DNA of 64,000 nt, from contig NC_072892.1 of NCBI RefSeq assembly GCF_027943255.1, forward strand, positions 18,933,792 through 18,997,791, written 5' to 3'. The position numbers and the translations under genes are program-made. A model generated the notes under the pieces. The model searched no databases. It was given only the letters and a program-made list of their open reading frames with translations, and was not told the DNA's origin. The DNA comes from Anastrepha obliqua (taxonomy: Eukaryota; Arthropoda; Insecta; Diptera; Tephritidae). Shown here piece after piece: positions 44,503 through 53,967 of this stretch; the stretch's first letter is position 1, and the number at the start of each line of letters is the position of its first letter.

Positions 44503-44889
44503 GTGTAAAAGCAGAAATAGCAATTTCAAGCAGTTGTCACGCCTAAACAACTGTAGTTATTGAAAAAACCTATCTAATTCATTTCTAGTCCATAAATTTT
44601 GTATCGCCTGGTATAAATTTCGGTACAAAAAATCACACTTTGTTTTTAAAAAAAGTTTCGTTACGTTGCTCTAGCGGTCCCACTGTGGACCGGAGCGATT
44701 TGTTAACACTGCGTTTAAATTATGTTCATGTGCAGAACCGAAATACATATGTACACATGTACATACACCTGTACCGACGATCACTCGTACATACGTATGA
44801 AATTGAGCACTCGCATCACATGTCGACCTGATAAAGAAACTTTCAAATGCCATTATGTGAAATGTATGTATGTATGTATGTGCCTGATT

Positions 44890-45203
44890 AGGGGTATGCA
44901 GGCCGAATAAGGTGAAGTTACAAATCGGTATACCCGAATACCTAAAAACTAATATCGAATTACCGAAGTAGCAAATCTGATAAAGTAGCAGAGAAACTCT
45001 GTATTATATCCGAAATTCGGTTTGTATTGATAAGTAAAAATTGTGTTTATTTTGCTATATTTTTTGTGGGTCCGAAAAAATTAAATAAATTTATTTCTCA
45101 TATTACCACGAAAGAGAGGAAATAAGTGCGCTCAGACTTAGAAAGGTAACTAAGTTACTGAATACCGAATCGCAAAGTCACCAAACTGGGTCTGCATACC
45201 CCT
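44890..45203. mobile_element. Short inverted-repeat element (MITE, class unknown)
   Basis: Terminal inverted repeats AGGGGTATGCAGGCC and GGTCTGCATACCCCT (14 of 15 match) enclose 314 bp. Further inside, 'aaggtgaagttac' and 'aaagtcaccaaac' also pair partly. No coding frame. A target duplication could not be fixed. Confidence 0.6.
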
Positions 45204-46191
45204 TGGTATAGTTGCGCTGTTTGACGCCGACGCACATTTACATTCGAACGCACAAAGAAATGAGGTGCAATTAGAGATAGTTAATCAAAATTATCAATCA
45301 AACAATATGAGGAGTACTCATGTTTCCCAAATAGGAAACGCTTTGCTTATCACGCATTGATAATATGGGCATACATTCATGCACAGGGCTGATATCAGCT
45401 GGTCCCACCTGCCATCGCATGCCATGACCGGCGTTTGCAGGGGGACAGAGCGAGCACGAATAGATGAACTGCCACTACGGAAGAGTGTTGTTGTACTTTT
45501 ATTTCCATTTATACAGGCCAATTGTAAATTGCAAGAAGATATATTAGACACAATTACCATTATGACTCGCATCGAATTTGGGCTAAACGTTTAAGGCTAA
45601 AAGCACTCAGTCAATACCGCCAACCATTCGGCAAACATTGGGTGCGCCCGTTGCAATAAAGTAAAGAAAAATCAAAAAATAACTCAAAAGGAATAGGTAA
45701 ATAAATGTTGTTGGTATGATTTTTAATCTTTTTTAGCTATTAAGTGTAAAAAAATCATTCCGATTGATATAAAGTCATGGAAGAGTGCGCAAAAATTTCC
45801 AGTCAAAAAAACTGGCTTCGCGGGCAGTTCAATTCGGCAAGTGCAATTTAAGGTACAAAATAATTAATTTCTGTTTTATTTAAAAAACACACAGCAGGTG
45901 ATCCGTGTTTACAATGCAATTTATTTTATTGTCATTGCAAGCAAAATGTAAGGACTAGTGAACAGAATGTGACAACCTTAAAAATCGATAGTATTAACAT
46001 TTTGAAAGGCTGATTGTGTATACCCGTATGGATAATCCCCTCAACTTTAGCCTGATAGGACTTTTAGTTAGTAAAGCTCACCCTTCTCAGCCTTCTACCA
46101 AGAAAAGCGTCAACCTGAATTTTAAGCTCGGTAAAAGCGAACTCAACTCTATGTGAAAGATTTCTTAAACGGAATAACCTTAGTGTGGTTA
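45204..46191. other. No recognised gene or element
   Basis: Intergenic. No domain, no paired ends noticed. Confidence 0.3.
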
Positions 46192-47327
46192 AGTTTCAAG
46201 GGCCGGTGTTCATTTTGAATAAAATAAAATCTTGTTTGGCAATTATTGTCATTTCTCTTTATTATGATAATATTGGTATGGCTCAATTACGTATAGAAGA
46301 AAATATCGGCCAAATGGCCGCCGCGGCCTTGGCGGCACACCTCCATCCGATGGTCCAAACTTTCGATGACTCTGAGTCATAATTGAGGTTCTATGCCGTT
46401 AATGTGCCGAATTATCTCACCCTTTAGATCTTCAATTGTTACTGGCCTTTTCTTTCAAATAACCTCAAAGAAAGAAGTCCAACGGTGTCAAATCACATGA
46501 TCTTTGGCGGCCAATTGACATCGCCGCGACGTGAGATTATTCGGCCATCAAATTTTTCGCGCAAAAGAGCCATTGTTTCGTTAGCTGTGTGACAAGTGGC
46601 ACCGTCGTGTTGAAACCACATATCGTCCACATCCATATCTTCCAACTCGGGCCATAAAAAGTTCGTTATCATCTCACGATAGCGAACACTATTCACAGTA
46701 ACTGCCTGACCGGCCTGATGTGCCTCATCACTGAAGATGATTTTCTTCGAAAATTGGTCATTCACTGTTGCCATTTCCTGCCACCATTCTGACCATTGAC
46801 GACGCTTGAAATGGTCAAGAGGCTTTAGTTCTTGAGTCAATTGCACCTTGTAAGCGTGTACCTGTAAATGCAAGTCTTTATGCATAATGTTCATCAACGA
46901 CGAACGTGAGAGGTGCAATTGTTGGGCACGGCGACGAGTTGAGGTGGACGGCTCTTCAAGCACACTATCGCGAACAGCAGCAATATTTTCTGCAGTACGA
47001 GCTGTACGAGCATGCACTGGTGTTTTCACATCTCCTACAGACTCGGTTTGCTCAAACTTTTGCACAATTTTTCCGATTGTACGCACATTTGGACCATTAA
47101 ATTGAACGAAAAAATCACGAAGTGCGCGAAATGCATTTTGATTTGAACGCCCGTTTTCATAATAAGATTGAATAACTTTAACGCGTTGCTCGATTGAGTA
47201 TCTTTCCACGGTTCAAATTGAGTTAGTCTGAAATTCAAAAATGTCAAATGAAATGCCGAAAAAAATTGACGTTTACTATAGGTGTGGTTCACATTCAACA
47301 TCGGGCCTTGAATTTTAACCACCCTTT
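46192..47327 (-). mobile_element. rosa-like DD41D mariner, almost complete, in-frame deletion
   Basis: Ends as in the family (GTGGTTAAGTTTCAAGGGCC at 46192, inverse TTTTAACCACCCTTT at 47327). An open frame 47209-46493 starts MERYSIEQRVKVIQSYYENG, has HTH regions (NQNAFRALRDFF, STRRRAQQLHLSRSSLM), then KIIFSDEAH joined directly to QAGQAVTVNSVRYREM. About 55 residues after the first catalytic D are deleted in frame. MWFQHDGATCHTANE (D2) follows, and the frame closes at NWPPKIM. The rest (LDFFLW, HINGIEPQL) continues after a stop. This copy keeps the best DNA-binding domain of the family here. Confidence 0.8.
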
Positions 47328-47569
47328 ATATGACTTATACGGGAGTGCGCGAAACAACAATGTAATGCCTGTGACTACTTTCGTTCCGTCAAATAAGGGC
47401 ATGTATGCACTCTACAAGTAAAGTTCTTTAAAATCTTTTAAATTATTTTAAAATCTTTATTCTAAAATCTTGCTTAGCCTAACACTTAACTAACGGCTTA
47501 TTTTTAGTGGTTCTTATACATACATATATTTAAGAGGGAAGAGTTAAGAGCGTGCGACACCAAAATGTG

Positions 47570-47682
47570 CATGAAACATAAAATGATAGAGCAAATTTTT
47601 CTAATAGCACAAGCATGCACGCCACAAATAGGAGGAGGACCTCAGCCAAACACCAAAAAAAGGTGTAAGCGCCAATTATTCT
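47570..47682 (+). repeat. tRNA-derived SINE, internally deleted
   Basis: Keeps the 'catcaa/acataaaatgata' part of the head side and the 3' part 'gccacaaataggaggagga' to 'gtaagcgccaattat', with the middle missing. A reversed head remnant ('tcattcggctatggcgacc') lies at 47971. Confidence 0.6.
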
Positions 47683-48590
47683 TTGTGTGGGTGTGTGTAT
47701 ATATATATATACTTACCCTGCAAGACAGCTGACTATCATATAAGCACTCATATTATCATCATCACTATCCTCAGCCAACTACACATTTTTGTTCTAGCCA
47801 TGAGAAAGTTCTGATAGTTTCCCCTTGTCGGTGTGATATTCTATCTTTCTTTTACCAATAGCAATTTCTTATAAACGAAAAATATATCTACTATGCTCTA
47901 AACTACTCATTTTTGTCATCAAAAAGTTATCAGCTCAGTTATCATTCTCAACTTTTAGCCAAGCATCTACTCATTCGGCTATGGCGACCTTACAACAATA
48001 AGATCAAAATTTCACACTAGAACTTTTTTCAGAGCAGCCACATTATAAATATACAAATGAGTTGCCTTGGCGTTTAAAGTACAGTAGATATATTTTTCAA
48101 TTATATGAAATTGCTATTGGTAAAATAGAGATAGAATTCATACCGAACAGGGGAAAAGAATATCAAATGAAATATTTGATTTCCCCATTAAAAAATGTTG
48201 TATATGCTATTCTGATAATTCCAATACTCGAGAGAAACTTCAGTACTGAGCCTAAGTGGAATTTAACCTTGCGTATATTATTGGATGGGTGCCCGGGATT
48301 TTATTACAGTTGTTCGTCAGTGCAGGGCATGGGTAAAGTAGGTGACTACAGAATCTGCAGATCTCACATGAAGAAATTGTCAGTTTAATCAAGTGCATTT
48401 CAACCTTCAATGTCCAGTCAAATCCCCAGAAACATTCACTTTAGGTTGTTCTCAGATAAGCTCACACATTTCTCAAGGCTTTTATGGTCACACGAACATA
48501 ACAGTGGTCTGGGGTGCTCAAAACAGGTTGATGGTACAGGTATAATTTCTTACGCACTTATTTTCCTCCTTCAATAGCATGAATACGAGG
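47683..48590. other. No recognised gene; one 108-codon frame
   Basis: 48062-48388 (+) is open for 108 codons (PWRLKYSRYIFQLYEIAIG, then ILERNFSTEPKWNLTLRILL). No domain is recognised and no splice sites or paralog support it. It could be chance in AT-rich DNA. Confidence 0.25.
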
Positions 48591-48968
48591 GTCGTTTGAA
48601 AAGTTTGTGCAAAAATAAAAACTACTTGATTGTTTAGGGTAAACCTATTTTTTAATCTCTCGAATCAAATTCAAATTGAGAGACGAATAGTAGCCCGAAG
48701 TAACCGAGGGTGCCAAGTAGTAACCCTACGAGTATTTCCATTAAATTTGCGACCGCAATTGCCGAGGCTTGAGCAGGTGCCTTGTGGTGATGGGAAAAGG
48801 AAAATCACTCGACTTCCTCGATTGAAACGTTTGACAAACACAAATAAATATACCGATCTGGCTAGAAGTTGGTGTGTACTCTAAGAAATGCTTCTAATTA
48901 AACATAATCGGGATATGCGCCATTAGTGCCACATCTCGGACTTTGCACGGACTTTTCTAACGCCCCCG
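48591..48968. mobile_element. Mariner-derived MITE (~378 bp)
   Basis: Ends ACGAGGGTCGTTTGAAAAGT and, inverted from the right, CACGGGGGCGTTAGAAAAGT, both followed by nnGTGCAAA. These are typical mariner ends, but only ~320 bp of non-coding DNA lies between them. Confidence 0.6.
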
Positions 48969-49162
48969 TGAAGCCACTTTGCCTACACCACAAAGGGTTC
49001 CGGAGCTATAATATGGGCTCATGCTCCTTTTTTGCACGTTCATCAGCCATCTCTTTTATTTCAGTTTTTCAATACGACCCGGTACTTATAAAAACCAAAC
49101 CAGAGGTGATCAGCTAAGTGGTAGAAAGATTTAAGTCTTTAAATTGCAGGAAGTAATGCTTC

Positions 49163-49485
49163 GCGGCCGTCGTAGCCGAATGGCCTGGTGCGTGACTAAC
49201 ATTACGGAGTACGTATGTTCGAATCTCTCATGGACCAGCAAAATTATACAAAAAGTGTTTTTCTAATAGCGGTGCAATGGCAAGCCTTCAGACCATGAAA
49301 ATATATAAAATTTCCACAAATTTCCAAAACTCCGGTTGAAGCGTAGGGCCAGACCAGAGCCATGAAAAAAGTTCTTCATAAAAAAACCATTTGATGCTCG
49401 GAGTCGGCTTAAAACTGTATATCCCTCCACTTGTGGAACAACATCAAGACGCAAGCCACAAATACGAGGACGAGCCAATTATTTA
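49163..49485 (+). repeat. tRNA-derived SINE, long variant
   Basis: Head 'gcggccgtcgtagccgaatg', B box 'atgttcgaatctc', long-variant block 'gaccatgaaaatatataaaa' and 'aactccggttgaagcgtagg', body 'gagtcggcttaaaactgtat'. The 3' end skips 'ctcggccaaacacc', going straight to 'gagccaattatttatt'. Confidence 0.8.
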
Positions 49486-49640
49486 TTTTTTCCTTAATTC
49501 TTCGGTTGGGCTTAGCAAACATTAAGTTATGTCTCTAGCCCTCTGTATAGTATTTATTTTCTACTTGTTTTTTATACAATAAACTTCGTGTCCAAATGTT
49601 TCGTGAATCATCACGAGGTATTCCTAGCGCTCAGTGTACA

Positions 49641-49845
49641 TATAAGAGGAGTGTTCAAAAAATGTGGTGACTTCTTATATTTCTGAAAGAATATTTATTT
49701 ATTTATCTGCGTATTTCTATTTAACCACCTTCAGAGTAATCCACCTCAGATACAATACAGTTGTGCCAACGCTTTTCCCAATCCTCGAACCACCGCTGAA
49801 CAAAAAGCACTTCAGTATGGCCTGAGCTCTTCGAACAATACGGAC
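49641..49845 (-). mobile_element. Mariner 3' end fragment
   Basis: The end AGGAGTGTTCAAAAAATGTGG is followed on the minus strand by WFEDWEKRWHNCIVSEVDYS, the tail of a SETMAR-like mariner transposase (consensus CFEDWKKRWHKCIxSxGDYFEG). A possible partner end, 'cttttgaaacacacttcg', is at 51173-51190, with a LINE between, so the LINE may be nested in this mariner. Confidence 0.55.
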
Positions 49846-51000
49846 TTTTAATAGGTATTTTAACAGTAGTCAGTTGAGTACGATGGTTGAGGCAAGTTTA
49901 GGTTGAAGCGGTTGTCCTGTGGGACACACACAGGCTCATAGCCCATTGTGATGCCGCGCGGGGAACTTTAACTATCACGCCTAAAACCAGTGTGTGCTTT
50001 TTAAAAATTTTAGAACAGAACTGAGATCTTCCAATTCGTTAAAAAATTGTCTGCCTAGAATAGTTAATCTCCGCCTGGATAGAGCAGGCAATGGCACAGA
50101 AGATGCAAGATTATCTCTTCCTGTTCCTTATCAAGACATCTTCTACAGAAGTCATGTGCTCTGTGTATACATGGATAGACTCGCCCTGTTTTACATCGTC
50201 TCGTGCCCATTCTTCTCTTGAGAGTAGGAGGGTCGTGAACGTTGTAATGGCAAGTGTAGGCGGGAGTGCATAATCCACCAATCCGGGAAGCTCCAAAGTG
50301 CCAGCCAGGATTTTGGTGTGATAGTTCTTATTTGACCACTTACTTGGAACCTTGTTGCTGTGCTACGCGCGATATATTCTTCCTGCAAATCTACCGGCAG
50401 GAAGTTTAACGTATGTACATGTGTATATGTGACATTGATATGCTTTCGATGGCGTGGTTGACATCGCGCCAGTTATAAGAATAGATGCTAGTCTTTGAAC
50501 CTCGTCAAGTTGTTTGATGTCCCCACCCTTCTCAAGGGCATTCCACCATATTACAATACGATAGTAGAGAATTGGCCTAACCGCTGCTGTGTAGAACTCG
50601 TGTATCATTCTGGGTTCCAATCCCTATTTCTTTCCAATTCTGTGTTAGTCTGTTGACAGAACTTTGTTGGAGATCACATGATGTTGGAAGGTGTTTCCCC
50701 GAGATTGCTATTACAATATCAGCGGCATATGATATTATTTTACCTCCCATTTTTTCAAGTTCTTGTAGAAGATTATTGACAGTTAGGTTCCACAGAAGTG
50801 GAGATATTACCCCACCTTGGGGTGTACCCCTGATCGGAAATTTCGTAGTGAATGTGTCATCCAGATTTGCGCTTGTCATTCGCCTCCACTAGCGCACTGT
50901 TTTCTCCCACTGCCTACAGGGAAGTTGTAATTGCTTCCGGATATATACTATATTATTGAAGGCATCCTCGAAGTCTAGAAAAGCAGGTTGAGGCAAGATT
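49846..51000 (-). mobile_element. LINE RT and tail, decayed
   Basis: Minus strand: RGTPQGGVISPLLWNLTVNN (RT palm), SYAADIVIAIS where YADD is expected (one A-to-C change removes a catalytic Asp), VRPILYYRIVIWWNALEK, then QLDEVQRLASILITGAM. At the end there is a CxxC-H-C type tail (HDFCRRCLDKEQEEIILHLL). R1/I-like organisation. Multiple frameshifts. Confidence 0.65.
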
Positions 51001-51193
51001 ATGGTGTTATTTTTGGCCAAAAAATTTAGATTTGTATACATTTTTTTTCGTTAGCAGAAAATCATCGTCCGACCCTCGTGATTGTCAGTCAAAAGTAAAC
51101 ATGGCACACTCGCTATATAGTTGAACCTGTAGACATCTGTTCATGATACAAATTTCTCCACTCTCCACTCTACTTTTGAAACACACTTCGTAT

Positions 51194-52384
51194 TTCAATA
51201 ATCATTTAAATATGTTTGCATATTTGTGTAAAAAGTGCGGCTGCTGATAAATAACGAGGCTGACGTGCAATATAAGAAGTGCGCATGCCATCTCTTTCGA
51301 ATGCCGGACCTCTCACCTCTGTACATAAATAAATTAGTGTAGATTTCGTCCGCATATAAATTGTTTTTTTTTTCTTGTGTCGAGCAAGAAGCGTTAAGTG
51401 CAAAAATAGAGCAAACCAATTGAGCAGGGTAAGGATGGAGGAGGGCATATATGTACATATGTATGTGCAAGTACTGCTATGGAGATTGTGAAAGTGAAAT
51501 ATGCAGCGCTCTTGTAGATATTTGTGTTCATATAAATTTGATATTTGCAATCAACAGCATTGAAGTAATTAAGTGATTAATTATTCTATGCATGTAATCA
51601 TGGCGCGATTCCATTAATGGCAGCAAGGCTAATTACACAAAAACACCACAAACATGATTCACATAAAATACTCTTATAGGGGAATTTTTTAATTAGCTCA
51701 AGTGAGTAAAACACAGATAGAGCCTTCTGAATTAAAAGAATATTTTAGTTATGCAAGTAGAAGCTTTGCGTTCTGATATTTATTTACTTTAATATGAAAA
51801 CTCTGAAACGCTTTTTAGCTATACTATGAAATGAGCTATGGAAGTAAAATTACATTGTCTCACACCATTAGTTATTCTACAAGCCATGGTAACTCTTGTA
51901 CTATGGCTATATACCTGGTTTCAAATTGAAGTGTTGTGCAGTCAGGCAACATCAAATGTTAAGTGTCTCAGATTTTATTTATTTATTTTTTTTTATTTAT
52001 TCAAACGAAATAAGAAGCACTGGTTTCTAATTTTATTAAATAAAATTAAAAAAGATGCTATTTCTATGTTGTCAGTCCGCAGCAGCTCTAAATGTTTGTG
52101 AGTCTTTACAAGGGAGATTTTGTATGGAATATTTCACCCTTAAACGAGGGTTGTGGTACATTGTAGCTCCGCCCTCGCAAATAAGCGACATCTACAAGTC
52201 AACTTTTTCGTTGCCGCGAAAGAAATGGTTCTGTACTCAGGTGCGTTAAAATAACGAATAATCAATCGAGAAGAAGCAAATGATTACAAATCAAGGCGAA
52301 TCGAGTATCAAAGGTGGCGCCATTAAAAAACAGTCACTTTATTTTTCACGATTTTGACAAGTCTGACGTCAGCTCCCTTTGCAA
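51194..52384. other. No recognised gene or element
   Basis: AT-rich stretch with several long but composition-driven frames on both strands. Nothing recognisable. Confidence 0.3.
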
Positions 52385-52583
52385 TATAAAGTAAACGAAC
52401 AGAACAAACAAAAGTAGGGGAAATTAAAAGTTTGTGAAAATTCAGCGAATGGCTTTGTGATTTTGTGATTTGTGAGATTTAAACTAATCAAACTAAAGAA
52501 AACGAAGTGCCGCGTGTTAAATTGTGAAATCATAAATTCCAATTTTTTTGTTTTTTATTACACACATTTAGGTAAATATACAG
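52385..52583 (+). mobile_element. 5' end of an unknown element with a THAP-like start, copy 1
   Basis: TATAAAG at 52385 is followed by 'cgaacagaacaaacaaaag' and at ~52502 by a frame KCRVLNCE, where the preceding codon is ACG, one change from ATG. A second copy at 62912 reads ECRVLNCESRNYKNAFKCKK. The Cys-x4-Cys start and position resemble the THAP zinc finger that opens P-element transposases and relatives. The frame decays at once. The copy is cut by a hAT-type MITE. Confidence 0.4.
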
Positions 52584-52966
52584 TAGGGCGGGTCGATTTA
52601 AAAATCGCCCATTGCACTGTGAAAATTATACGAACGAAAAATCCCACTTTGACCCATTTAGAGTGCTCCAATCGAGTCCAAATATATGACCGACCCCCAC
52701 TAACTTTAGACGGCCGATCCACTCATGCCAGTGGCACACCCCGTGGAACTTCCTGGGGGGTTCCCCATACAATCATTTCAAACTATCACCATTTTTGGCC
52801 TTTACATGAGAAAAGAAACTGAAAAGTTCGACCCAAATTGGGGGACATCAAAATTCGTTTTAGAGGTATGGTTCCTTCGGCAAAGTTTCTTATTTTGATC
52901 CCTAGAATATGATTTTCACAAAGCAATGGGCGATTTTTTAACCTCCCCACAAATCGACCCGCCCTA
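52584..52966. mobile_element. hAT-type MITE with 8-bp target duplication
   Basis: Perfect 16-bp inverted ends TAGGGCGGGTCGATTT and AAATCGACCCGCCCTA. The flanking octamer ATATACAG is at 52576-52583 and again at 52967-52974. Eight-base duplications and TAGnG starts are marks of hAT elements. The 383-bp body is non-coding, with sub-terminal inverted pieces 'aatcgcccattgc' and 'gcaatgggcgatt'. Confidence 0.85.
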
Positions 52967-53015
52967 ATATACAGTGACTCACAGCTTATTTGATGCAGCC
53001 AAAAAAAATTATTAA

Positions 53016-53722
53016 GGGGGCAGATACCTGTGATCGGCCATATTTTCTCTGATTTTCATTAAAATTATTTAAAATGAAGAAGCTAATAAAATTTTCTTCA
53101 AAATTGGCATACTGTTTATTTATACATTAAAATAATATGCAATTTTTTTTTTTATTTTAATCATTTAAAATGGCGGATGTACACTCAATTCTTCCTGGAA
53201 GGTCACAGTGGGGCTGCTCAGTCGGCGGGCATTGTAACATCGGCGTCAGTGGCCTGAATACAAAAAACCAAAAATTTTTTGTTTATTAATGTCATAATTT
53301 GTCACAAAAATAGAAAAAAAAATCGCGGAATAAAATGCTTAAAAAAACTTAATTTTGGTGCGAATTTTCCTACTATTTTTGCTTCGAAAAAATTATTTTT
53401 TCGAAAATTTTAAATTCACATAGAAAGTAATATCATAAAAAGGATGTGTGCAAAATTTCAGGGAGATCGATCAATAACTTTTCGAGTTACGCCGATTCGA
53501 AAAATATAGTTGTGAGAAAAAGGCGCCTAAAGTTTGAATACAACGTAACAATACCAGCGCTCGAACGCAAAGAATAGAGTCGTCACGGTCGACGATCTAT
53601 AATTTAAGAAATACTTAAATTTACGTTCTAAATTTTTTTTGACATATTCTTAAAGGATTATATTAACATTTCATGAAAAAAGGAAAAAAAATTTTTTCGA
53701 AATTTTACAGGTATATGTACCC
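53016..53722. mobile_element. TTAA-flanked non-autonomous element, copy 2
   Basis: Ends GGGGGCAGATACCTGT and inverse CAGGTATATGTACCC, flanked by TTAA at 53012 and 53723. The body matches the element at 1616 ('tctgattttcattaaaatta', 'gctcgaacgcaaagaataga'), without copy 1's internal ~270 bp. It ends 245 bp before the gene D start codon and so lies in its promoter region. Confidence 0.75.
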
Positions 53723-53967
53723 TTAATGCATCACAGAATATACTAAAAAAAATAGTTTTTATTGCGATACTAGTTCCCCCTATTTAATGTAAAACCAGAT
53801 ATCTAGGTGGATGTACGAGTTTCGCTTAGAGCTACTGTATGTGGATAAGACTTAAATTCATTAAGTATTTCACTTTATACGGGTTATCGCAGATTCAAGC
53901 TAGCATTATTATAAATGCATATGTTTGTAATATAAGTACTAACCAATATATAAATTCCAGATTTGCA

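Noticed and set aside
51206..51550. Minus-strand frame of 114 codons
   Set aside because: Composition follows simple AT and tetranucleotide bias; an overlapping frame of similar length exists and neither shows a domain.
53839..53967. Upstream in-frame extension of gene D starting near 53839
   Set aside because: The added residues (WIRLKFIKYFTLYG) have no counterpart in gene B or C, and an acceptor-like 'aaattccag' lies just before the chosen ATG.
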